A stretch of DNA of 28,301 bases, taken from the NCBI GenBank assembly GCA_003523085.1, contig DPHD01000068.1, forward strand, positions 2,316 through 30,616. Direction: 5' to 3'. This DNA comes from Oceanospirillaceae bacterium (lineage in GTDB: Bacteria > Pseudomonadota > Gammaproteobacteria > Pseudomonadales > Balneatricaceae). Below are positions 7,900-15,226 of the stretch, piece after piece. Position 1 is the first letter of the stretch. Each line of letters begins with the position of its first letter. Below the pieces are notes generated by a model. The model was not told the origin of the DNA. It ran no database searches and was given only the letters and a program-made list of their open reading frames with translations. A program made the position numbers and the translations under genes.

Positions 7900-9069
7900 A
7901 TGTTAGCCGAAGCCCAATCCCGTACCGCAGTCCTGCAATCACAAATGCAAAATCAGAACATTCCTTTTGGCGTGTTTACAGACGAAAGTTCCATCGCCTA
8001 TCTGGCCGGCTTTTGGGGCTACCTTGGCATCGAATTTGGGCGTCCTACTATGTTGGTGGTGCCTGCTGTAGGTTCGCCTACGGTCATCACGCCGTTGATG
8101 GAATCTGAAATGGTAGATGCCATGACTTGGGTAGAAGACATTAGGGTATGGGAAGACTTTGGCAGCAATAGCTGGCAGGCTGCCTTGGCTAAAGTGTTGG
8201 GCAACTCTTCAGGTAAGAGGCCTGAGTCGATTTGGCTGGAGTTGCCCACGGTGCCAGCTATTGTGCGCAATTATTTGGACCAAGAGTTTGGCGGCGTACC
8301 ATTATGTGATATTGCCCCCGTGTTAGGCCAGCAGCGGATGATTAAATCGGCGCTAGAAATTGAGGTCATGTCTCAAGCAGGCAGTATTGCGGGGGCCATG
8401 ATGCACGCCGCCCATGAATCCTTGGCCGAAGGTGTGCCAGAGTACGAATCGGCCTTGGCGGTGATCAACGCCGGCACTAAAAAGGCTGCGGGCTTTTTGA
8501 CCGACACCGGCTGGGAGCGTTTTGTATCGCCCATGATTCATAACCTACAAATACTGCAAAGTGGCCGTGATACCTCAATGGTGCACCGGCGGGCCAGTGT
8601 GCGCACCTACCAGCGTGCTGACCCTGTGTATTTTTGTTTTTGTAATATGGCCCAATTTAAACAGTACAAATTGGGTTTTGATCGTATGTTTCATATCGGT
8701 GAAGTGACCGACCAAGCGGCCCAGGTGCAAATGGCGGCTATCGAAGCTCAGCAAGCGGCCATTGCGGCTATTAAGCCTGGAGTCACTGCCGAGCAAGTGG
8801 CCGCCGCCGCTAATGCGGTGTACCAACAGCGAGGCTATGAAACCGGCTATCGAACGGGTCGCTCTATTGGCGTGGCCTACCTAGAAGTCCCCGAGTTGAA
8901 ACACGGTGACACAACCGTCCTGCAAGCAGGTATGACCTTTGCCGTGGACGGTGGTATTTCGATTGATGGGGTTACCGCTGGCCGCATTGGAGATTCTATT
9001 GTAGTAACAGAAAGTGGGTGTGATTACCTGACTCAATACCCTCGTCAGTTATTGGTCACTAACAACTGA
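7900..9069 (+). CDS. M24/creatinase-fold family protein with degenerate metal site
   Basis: A 389-residue protein with the two-domain layout of the Xaa-Pro peptidase/creatinase superfamily: an N-terminal creatinase-type domain (about 1-150), then RMIKSALEIEVM and the C-terminal pita-bread domain. Usual metal-ligand motifs are altered. The region of the first Asp reads FCFCNM (245-250), the GHGIG...H segment reads GRSIGVAYL (320-328) with no His, the fourth ligand position is D350, and RIED near the end reads RIGD (362-365). H229, in SGRDTSMVH, aligns with the catalytic His of creatinase as I remember it, but the creatinase Glu positions are not kept. It is therefore probably a metal-independent hydrolase of unknown substrate. 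It is one base from the amidase gene, with the GntR gene upstream. Confidence 0.82.
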   Translation: MLAEAQSRTAVLQSQMQNQNIPFGVFTDESSIAYLAGFWGYLGIEFGRPTMLVVPAVGSPTVITPLMESEMVDAMTWVEDIRVWEDFGSNSWQAALAKVLGNSSGKRPESIWLELPTVPAIVRNYLDQEFGGVPLCDIAPVLGQQRMIKSALEIEVMSQAGSIAGAMMHAAHESLAEGVPEYESALAVINAGTKKAAGFLTDTGWERFVSPMIHNLQILQSGRDTSMVHRRASVRTYQRADPVYFCFCNMAQFKQYKLGFDRMFHIGEVTDQAAQVQMAAIEAQQAAIAAIKPGVTAEQVAAAANAVYQQRGYETGYRTGRSIGVAYLEVPELKHGDTTVLQAGMTFAVDGGISIDGVTAGRIGDSIVVTESGCDYLTQYPRQLLVTNN

Positions 9070-9070
9070 T

Positions 9071-9850
9071 ATGGCTACTAAACTAAATGTTGGTGTGGCT
9101 CAAATTGACGCTGGCCGAGCAGCAGGTAATGAACGTATACAGTGGTTAGAACAGCAATTGTGCGTCGCACGAACACAAGGTGTGGACCTTTTGGTTTTGC
9201 CAGAGCTGTTTGTTACGGGTTATAACGTAGGGTCGCAGGTGAAAGCTATGGCAGAACCCTCTAACGGCCCAACGGCAAAGGCAATTACCAGCTTGGCGCA
9301 GAAGTACCAAATTGCGATTCACTACGGGTTTTCCGAAGTTGAGGGTAATAAACTCTACAACGCCGCCCAATGTATCGGTCCAGAAGGACAGGTTCTTGGC
9401 CACTATAGGAAGCGGCTCTTACCGCCCGGTTTTGAGGCCACCTACTTTACTCAGGGAGATGAAGTAGGGCTGTTTACGTGGCGCGGTTTTAACATCGGCA
9501 TGTTGATTTGTTATGACGCTGAGTTTCCTGAACTTGCGCGACAGCTTGCTGTGGCCGGTGCTGATATGATTTTGGTGCCGACGGCTTTGGCTAGTGGTTG
9601 GGGCTGGGTGGCCCAACAAATGATGCCGACACGAGGTTATGAAAACGGGGTCTACTTTATCTACGCAAATTACAGTGGCCTAGACAATGGATTGTCTTAT
9701 TTGGGTGAGAGTTTTATCGGCTCGCCCATGGGGACGGTACTGGCAAGGGCAGGCAGTGCGGAACAATTGATCGTGGCCGAGGTGGCACTAGAACAAGTTA
9801 AAGCCGCGCAGGAAAGGTTGCCATATCTGCGCGACAGCGGGCGCTTGTAA
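9071..9850 (+). CDS. Nitrilase-superfamily carbon-nitrogen hydrolase (amidase)
   Basis: A 259-residue cytoplasmic enzyme that should cleave an amide, carbamoyl or nitrile C-N bond. The full Glu-Lys-Cys triad is visible: E45 in LPELF, K114 in HYRKRLLPP and C147 in MLICYDAEFPE. The length is normal for the family. It begins one base after the stop of the M24-like gene and has no clear ribosome site of its own, which suggests coupled translation and a shared pathway in which one enzyme yields an amide or carbamoyl intermediate for the other. The substrate cannot be read from the sequence. Omega-amidase and N-carbamoyl amino acid hydrolase are both possible. Confidence 0.9.
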   Translation: MATKLNVGVAQIDAGRAAGNERIQWLEQQLCVARTQGVDLLVLPELFVTGYNVGSQVKAMAEPSNGPTAKAITSLAQKYQIAIHYGFSEVEGNKLYNAAQCIGPEGQVLGHYRKRLLPPGFEATYFTQGDEVGLFTWRGFNIGMLICYDAEFPELARQLAVAGADMILVPTALASGWGWVAQQMMPTRGYENGVYFIYANYSGLDNGLSYLGESFIGSPMGTVLARAGSAEQLIVAEVALEQVKAAQERLPYLRDSGRL

Positions 9851-9958
9851 TGAATTATTCGATGGCCTGCTGAACCACTTATCGTTAGACTATCTGTTCA
9901 GCCAATTTATTCGGGTTTTATAGTGTCATCATCGGCGTCCACATCTATTAATACCTCC

Positions 9959-10861
9959 ATGGGTGCACGCGAGTGGCTTATGTTGGTTGCCTTATCAGTA
10001 TTATGGGGCGGATCGTTCTTTTTTGTGGGCGTTGCCGTTACTGAATTACCAACCCTAACCATCGTCACCCTACGCGTGGGGTTAGCCGCTGTGACGCTTT
10101 GGGTTATTGCCTTGGTTATGGGCTTGCGGCCGCCTAAAAGTATAAAAATCTGGCTGGCATTTATGGCTATGGGGTTACTTAATAATGTCATCCCTTTTAG
10201 TCTCATTGTGTGGGGGCAAGCACATATTGCTTCGGGCTTGGCATCGGTACTAAATGCCACTACTCCGCTGTTTGGCGTAGTGGTGGCCGGGTTGTTGTTA
10301 GCCGATGAACGTGCCACACCGATGAAGCTGGTAGGTGTGTTGGTGGGGTTTATAGGTGTAGTGATGATGATTGGCCTGCCCAGTTTAGGCTTGTCAGGCC
10401 AAGGCACTATGCTTGCTCAGGTCGCCATATTGGTTGCGGCATTGTCCTATGCATTTGCCGGTGTTTATGGGCGGCGCTTTAAGGGCATGGCTCTGAGTCC
10501 GGTGGTTATTGCGGCAGGCCAGGTCACAGGTTCGAGCTTGGTGTTGGCGCCGGTCGCGTTATATATTGATGGGCTGCCTAGGTTATTAGGCACCGACGCA
10601 ACAAGCCTCGGGACTTGGGCATCTATACTCACCTTAGCCGTTTTTTCTACAGCTCTAGCCTATGTACTGTATTTTAAAATACTGGCTTCCGCTGGGGCCA
10701 CTAACATTATGCTGGTGACATTGTTGGTGCCTGTGTCAGCGATATTGCTGGGGTCGCTTTTTCTGCATGAAGCCCTAGAGTGGGTTCATTTTGTAGGTAT
10801 GGGGCTTATAGCAATGGGTTTAGCGGTGATTGACGGACGACTCATCAGGTTAATGCGTTAA
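9959..10861 (+). CDS. DMT superfamily transporter with two EamA domains
   Basis: A 300-residue inner-membrane protein with ten predicted hydrophobic helices in two EamA repeats. It opens with REWLMLVALSVLWGGSFFF, the usual first helix of these carriers, and the second repeat begins near AILVAALSYAFAGVYGRRF. Such proteins export amino acids or related metabolites. I choose ATG 9959 because it matches the normal family start; a GTG at 9923 would add 12 Ser/Thr-rich residues, and neither has a good ribosome site. It lies 108 bases after the amidase gene on the same strand and may move the substrate or product of that unit, which is inference. Confidence 0.9.
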   Translation: MGAREWLMLVALSVLWGGSFFFVGVAVTELPTLTIVTLRVGLAAVTLWVIALVMGLRPPKSIKIWLAFMAMGLLNNVIPFSLIVWGQAHIASGLASVLNATTPLFGVVVAGLLLADERATPMKLVGVLVGFIGVVMMIGLPSLGLSGQGTMLAQVAILVAALSYAFAGVYGRRFKGMALSPVVIAAGQVTGSSLVLAPVALYIDGLPRLLGTDATSLGTWASILTLAVFSTALAYVLYFKILASAGATNIMLVTLLVPVSAILLGSLFLHEALEWVHFVGMGLIAMGLAVIDGRLIRLMR

Positions 10862-10877
10862 GCAGACGCAGGCATCG

Positions 10878-10903
10878 CGTCATTCCGGCGCAGGCCGGAA
10901 TCT
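10878..10903. repeat. Short intergenic palindrome, GTCAT...ATCT type, copy 2
   Basis: An 8-bp perfect inverted repeat (ATTCCGGC at 10882-10889, GCCGGAAT at 10894-10901) with a GCAG loop, preceded by GTC. It has the same size and framing as the element at 4186. It lies between the transporter gene and the methyltransferase gene. Confidence 0.7.
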
Positions 10904-10967
10904 AGTTAGCATGACGATGAGATGTCAGGCTGGCGCAGTAAATCAAATTTATAAAGAGATAGAAGAC

Positions 10968-11603
10968 ATGCAAACATCAACTAACGAGCAGGTTAGCAAA
11001 ATGTATGACGAAGCTGCGTCTAGCTATAATTCGATGATGGCAACGGAAATCAAGCTGCCTATTTATAACAAGGTAATGACTCGATTACATGATTCCATAA
11101 CAGGTTTGCCGGGCTCGATTGTGGATACGTCCTGTGGCAGTGGCCATATGTTGGCCATGTATCATGCGCAATTTGATCAAGACCGCACTCTTATCGGTGT
11201 TGATTTATCCCCTGAGATGGTGGCTATTACCGCTCAACGCATTGGCGATTATGCCAAGGTGATTGTCTCTGATATGCGTGAATTACACATGTTGGAACAC
11301 AGTTCCGCAGCGGCTGTGATTAGTTTTTTCGCGCTACACCATTTAGATTCTGTGGGCATTCAGAAGGCATTTGCAGAATGGCACCGGGTTTTGCTCGCTG
11401 GTGGCCAGTTGGTTGTTGCAGCCTGGGAAGGTGTGGGCGCCATCGATTATGGTGATGCGGCTAGTATTGTCGCTTTGCGCTATACCGCCGAAGAGCTAAC
11501 CCAATGGGCTGTAGAGCGCGGCTTCGTTGTCACCCAATGTGATGTAGAAGAAGTTGATGAAATGCCAATGGATGCTATTTATTTGGCGCTAGGTAAGCCC
11601 TAG
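10968..11603 (+). CDS. Class I SAM-dependent methyltransferase
   Basis: A 211-residue cytoplasmic methyltransferase. SAM-binding motif I reads IVDTSCGSGHML, followed by the acidic end of strand 2, LIGVDLSPEMV, then VSDMRELHM, and motif IV-like FFALHHLD. The N-terminal part, MYDEAASSYNSMM, resembles the Methyltransf_11/25 group. The ATG at 10968 follows a purine-rich AGAGATAGAAG stretch; an upstream ATG at 10911 would add 19 residues lacking family resemblance. The substrate is unknown. Its TAG stop shares a CTAG with the stop of the converging mobB-moeA gene. Confidence 0.87.
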   Translation: MQTSTNEQVSKMYDEAASSYNSMMATEIKLPIYNKVMTRLHDSITGLPGSIVDTSCGSGHMLAMYHAQFDQDRTLIGVDLSPEMVAITAQRIGDYAKVIVSDMRELHMLEHSSAAAVISFFALHHLDSVGIQKAFAEWHRVLLAGGQLVVAAWEGVGAIDYGDAASIVALRYTAEELTQWAVERGFVVTQCDVEEVDEMPMDAIYLALGKP

Positions 11604-13444
11604 GCATCACCCATACCAAAACTCGCAAACGGAATAAAATCCACAAGGCTGTTTTTCGATACGCTGCTGGTGGTTTCGTCTAGTTCCACTAGTCCATCTG
11701 CACGGGTCATCGAGGTGAGAATACCAGAACCATGTGAGGCACTGCGCTTGAGTAAGATTTCGCCATTGTCTTGGCGCTCTTGAAAGACGCGTAACCACTC
11801 CCTTCGGCCGGTTTTTTTCTTCACCTCAAAGCCTAGCTTTTGCGGGTAAAACTTAGGCCGTTGCCAACCGCCGCCACTGAGGGCTCGAATTAGAGGCTGG
11901 CCAAACATGAGGGTACAGACGTTGGCCGCTACGGGGTTGCCAGGTAGACCCAGGAAGAAGGCCTTGCCCACCTTGCCAAAGGCCAGTGGCCGGCCCGGTT
12001 TAATGGCCAAGCGCCACCCGTGCACCTCACCAATGTCGCCTAATACCGCAGCCACGTGGTCATGGCTGCCGGTGGAGGCGCCGCCAGAGGTAATGATGAG
12101 CTGGTGGTTCGCGCTTGCCGCATCTAAGGCAGCGCGCAGGGTGTCATAATCATCGGCCAAAATACCTAAGTCGGTCACCTCGCAATGCAGGCTGGTTAAT
12201 AGGGCTTTAAGCAAATGGCGGTTAACATCATAAATGCCATCTTCTGGCAATTCTTCACCTAGTTCATATACTTCGTTGCCGGTAGAAAATAGAGCTACGT
12301 TGACCTTTTCATAGACGTTAAGTTGCCCATGGCCAGCTGCTGCGGCGAGGCCTATGTCTTGTGGACGAATTTGTTGGCCGCGATGAATAATGATGTCACC
12401 GGCTTTTACGTCTTCACCCTGAGGGCGCCAGTTGCCATGGGCCTTGCAGTCCTTTGCAAAGCTTACGCAGTTATTGTCAATGGTAACGTCTTCTTGCATT
12501 ACCACGGTGTCAGCGCCTGCTGGCATGCGAGCACCCGTGAGTACACGAATGCAGTGCCCTGCCTGCAGGGTGAGTTTGGCACTGCCACCGGCGTTGGCTT
12601 CTGCTGCCATAAGGGGTAGGGTGAAATCTTGTGTTCGGCTTAAGTGCTCGTAGTTGAAGGCATAGCCGTCGACTGCCACATTATCGAAGCGTGGGTTGTC
12701 ATAAGTCGTGATGAGGTCTGCGGCTAAACGGCAGTTCATGCATTGGTCTAGAGGCAACCATAGGTTGGCTCGGGTTTGTTGTGAGGTGATGGCGGACTCA
12801 ACTTGCACTTGCATCCGTTGCCATGCTGTAGAAGCTAGTATCAGTTGTTGGTTTGGGCTATAACAATCGTTGGTGTGGGTGGCTGGCGTGGCTGAATCAA
12901 CGATTAAGCCGGTGTGTAGCAGTACAAAATTAGCCACTTGCTCTATGTTGTTAATGTCCAGTTTTGGAAGTTCGATGTCTAAGTCATCTTTGTCCGTGGC
13001 CATCGCAACTATATTGGGCATTTGATGGGCCAAAAAGCCACGTTTATTGAGGTTGCGTACCACTTCTAATTTAGGGTGAGGTGACCCCTTATAGCCTTCA
13101 ACAATAACAATGTCGCACGGTGAAAAAAGGCTCGATAGTTGTTCTAAGGAAGGTTCAGGATCTCCACGTAACTCGTGCATCAAGGCCCAGCGTTGATCCG
13201 TTGCCACTAACGTTTCTATTGCGCCGGCGGCACGGTGGCGGTAGCTGTCTCGCCCCGGCTCGTCTATATCCACATTGTGGTGGGCGTGTTTAACGGAGGA
13301 TACCTTGTAACCCATTGTTGTAAGCTGGCTAATAAGCCGCTCCACGAGGGTGGTTTTGCCGTTATTTTTCCATCCGACAACGCCGAAAACTTGCATGCTG
13401 TTATTACCTAATGAGGGCATCAATATGGGCTGATTGTACTGCAT
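11600..13444 (-). CDS. MobB-MoeA fusion protein, molybdenum cofactor biosynthesis
   Basis: A 614-residue protein joining two molybdenum cofactor functions. Residues about 17-175 are MobB-like: a P-loop GWKNNGKTT (24-32), VKHAHH, and IVIVEGYKGSPHPKLEV. MobB is a GTP-binding partner of MobA in MGD synthesis. Residues about 195-614 are MoeA-like: NVAVDGYAF, LTGARMPAGADTVV, STGNEV, GGASTGSHDHV, KPGRPLAFG and LPGNPVAANV. MoeA inserts molybdate into adenylylated molybdopterin. The ATG at 13444 has an AAGAGG site six bases away; a later ATG at 13396 would drop a 16-residue tail. The fusion physically joins successive steps. It lies alone on the minus strand and is converging with the methyltransferase gene. 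Confidence 0.94.
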   Translation of the reverse strand: MQYNQPILMPSLGNNSMQVFGVVGWKNNGKTTLVERLISQLTTMGYKVSSVKHAHHNVDIDEPGRDSYRHRAAGAIETLVATDQRWALMHELRGDPEPSLEQLSSLFSPCDIVIVEGYKGSPHPKLEVVRNLNKRGFLAHQMPNIVAMATDKDDLDIELPKLDINNIEQVANFVLLHTGLIVDSATPATHTNDCYSPNQQLILASTAWQRMQVQVESAITSQQTRANLWLPLDQCMNCRLAADLITTYDNPRFDNVAVDGYAFNYEHLSRTQDFTLPLMAAEANAGGSAKLTLQAGHCIRVLTGARMPAGADTVVMQEDVTIDNNCVSFAKDCKAHGNWRPQGEDVKAGDIIIHRGQQIRPQDIGLAAAAGHGQLNVYEKVNVALFSTGNEVYELGEELPEDGIYDVNRHLLKALLTSLHCEVTDLGILADDYDTLRAALDAASANHQLIITSGGASTGSHDHVAAVLGDIGEVHGWRLAIKPGRPLAFGKVGKAFFLGLPGNPVAANVCTLMFGQPLIRALSGGGWQRPKFYPQKLGFEVKKKTGRREWLRVFQERQDNGEILLKRSASHGSGILTSMTRADGLVELDETTSSVSKNSLVDFIPFASFGMGDA

Positions 13445-13628
13445 TTTTTGCCTCTTGGGACTGGCGCTATGTCATTTCGATTGCTTTAGATAGGGCCTTT
13501 ACCTAGATGCTTGTGTTTGGGTCGCAATTGAATAAGAGCAGGGGGCTGGCATTACGCACAATACTGCAGCGAATATCAGACTCACGCTGCCAACCATAGT
13601 ATGACAGCGAATTTAAGCGAGTGACCCA

Positions 13629-14879
13629 ATGAAAAAGTACTCAGGCTTTAGCCTCTTTAAACATTCCCTTAGCCACCATGAAAACTGGCAGGCGGCATGG
13701 CGCAGCCCGCAGCCCAAGAAAGAATACGATGTAATCATCGTCGGCGGTGGTGGCCACGGTTTAGCCACGGCTTACTACTTGGCTAAAGTACACGGTATTA
13801 CCAACGTCGCCGTGTTAGAAAAAGGCTACCTTGGTGGCGGTAACACCGCACGTAACACCACCATTGTGCGTTCTAACTACCTATGGGATGAAGCGTCTAA
13901 GTTGTACGATCATTCTTTGGACTTGTGGAAAGACTTGAGCCAAGATTTAAACTACAACGTCATGTTCAGCCAGCGAGGCGTATTGAACCTAGGCCACAAC
14001 CTGCAAGACATGCGCGACATAGAGCGCCGTGTTAACGCCAACCGTTTGAACGGCATTGATGGGGTGGTATTGAATACCGCTGAAGTGAAAGAAATTGTGC
14101 CTATTATCAACGATTCTCAAGACATCCGTTACCCCGTATTGGGCGCGTCTTGGCAGGCTACTGGCGGTGTTGCTCGTCACGACGCTGTGGCTTGGGGCTT
14201 TGCCCGTGGCGCCGACAGCTGTGGTGTTGACTTGATTCAACAGTGTGAAGTGTTAGACATTGTTACCGAAGAAGGCGCAGTTGTGGGTGTAAAAACCAAC
14301 CAAGGCTTTATTGGTGCTAAGAAAGTCGCTTGTGTTACCGCCGGTAACTCCGGTGTGATGGCAGCGATGGTGGGCCTACGTCTGCCTATTGAATCGCGTC
14401 CACTACAAGCGCTGGTGTCTGAGCCGATTAAGCCCATTATCGACACGGTGGTAATGTCTAACGCGGTTCACGCTTATGTGAGCCAATCTGACAAAGGCGA
14501 CTTGGTTATTGGCGCCGGTGCAGACTCTTACAATGGTTATGGCCAGCGCGGTAGTTTCAACGTGGTAGAACATACCATGTCGGCTATTTGTGAGTTGTTC
14601 CCCATGTTTAGCCGAGTACGCATGAACCGTGCATGGGGTGGCATTGTAGATACCTGCCCAGACGCGTGTCCTATCATCTCTAAAACCAGTATTAAAGGTT
14701 TGTTCTTCAACTGCGGTTGGGGCACGGGCGGCTTTAAGGCCACACCGGGTTCTGGCAACGTATTTGCTCACACCTTAGCCCACGATGAAGCACATCCTTT
14801 AGCGGCACCTTTCAGTATTGATCGTTTCAGCACTGGCCACCTAATCGACGAGCACGGCGCTGCCGGCGTTGCTCACTAA
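13629..14879 (+). CDS. soxB: Sarcosine oxidase beta subunit
   Basis: The beta subunit of heterotetrameric sarcosine oxidase holds the FAD where sarcosine is oxidatively demethylated, and the covalent FMN. The 416-residue protein has the dinucleotide motif IIVGGGGHGLATAYYLA (about 37-53) and GGVARHDAVAWG (179-190). H184 there is at the position of the histidine that bears FMN in characterised enzymes. The C-terminal FNCGWGTGGFKATPGSG closes the FAD fold. It heads the soxBDAG operon; the 184-base gap upstream, shared with the divergent mobB-moeA gene, must hold the promoters, but I see no firm promoter there. The enzyme is cytoplasmic and makes glycine, H2O2 and formaldehyde, or methylene-tetrahydrofolate when folate is bound. 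Confidence 0.96.
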   Translation: MKKYSGFSLFKHSLSHHENWQAAWRSPQPKKEYDVIIVGGGGHGLATAYYLAKVHGITNVAVLEKGYLGGGNTARNTTIVRSNYLWDEASKLYDHSLDLWKDLSQDLNYNVMFSQRGVLNLGHNLQDMRDIERRVNANRLNGIDGVVLNTAEVKEIVPIINDSQDIRYPVLGASWQATGGVARHDAVAWGFARGADSCGVDLIQQCEVLDIVTEEGAVVGVKTNQGFIGAKKVACVTAGNSGVMAAMVGLRLPIESRPLQALVSEPIKPIIDTVVMSNAVHAYVSQSDKGDLVIGAGADSYNGYGQRGSFNVVEHTMSAICELFPMFSRVRMNRAWGGIVDTCPDACPIISKTSIKGLFFNCGWGTGGFKATPGSGNVFAHTLAHDEAHPLAAPFSIDRFSTGHLIDEHGAAGVAH

Positions 14880-14902
14880 ACCCACACTAAGGAGACAACC
14901 AC

Positions 14903-15226
14903 ATGCACCATATTTACTGCCCTTACTGTGAGGAAATGCGTGAAGAAGAGGAATACTCTTACACGGGTGAAGCTCACATTGAACGTCCTAAAGACCCAGC
15001 TGCTATCAGCGATGAAGCGTGGGCTGATTACATTTTCTTCCGTTCTAACCCCCGCGGTATCCACCATGAAATGTGGTACCACGCGGCCGGTTGTCGTCGT
15101 TATTTTAACGCCACCCGCGACACACAAAGCTACAAAGTTCACGAGACTTATAAAATGGGCGAAATGCCATCAGTGACTGCCGCAACACTAGCAGCTAGCC
15201 AGACAAAGAACGGAGACGCCTCATGA
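14903..15226 (+). CDS. soxD: Sarcosine oxidase delta subunit
   Basis: A 107-residue subunit with the zinc ligands of SoxD: C6 and C9 near the N-terminus (YCPYCEE) and H60 and C64 (WYHAAGC). It stabilises the alpha-beta-gamma complex. An AAGGAG site precedes its ATG. Its TGA overlaps the soxA ATG (ATGA), so the two are translated together. Confidence 0.95.
   Translation: MHHIYCPYCEEMREEEEYSYTGEAHIERPKDPAAISDEAWADYIFFRSNPRGIHHEMWYHAAGCRRYFNATRDTQSYKVHETYKMGEMPSVTAATLAASQTKNGDAS

Noticed and set aside
7900..9069. Assigning creatinase to the M24-fold gene
   Set aside because: Although sarcosine oxidase is nearby and one His aligns, the two Glu positions of creatinase are not conserved; only a superfamily call is justified.
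9907..10407. Minus-strand open frame of 166 codons opposite the DMT transporter gene
   Set aside because: Composition is Thr/Asn/Pro-rich with no domain resemblance; the plus strand clearly encodes a membrane transporter, so this is a shadow frame.
13445..13628. Possible promoter or regulator site for soxB and mobB-moeA
   Set aside because: I looked for sigma-70, sigma-54 and palindromic signals but found none convincing enough to place.
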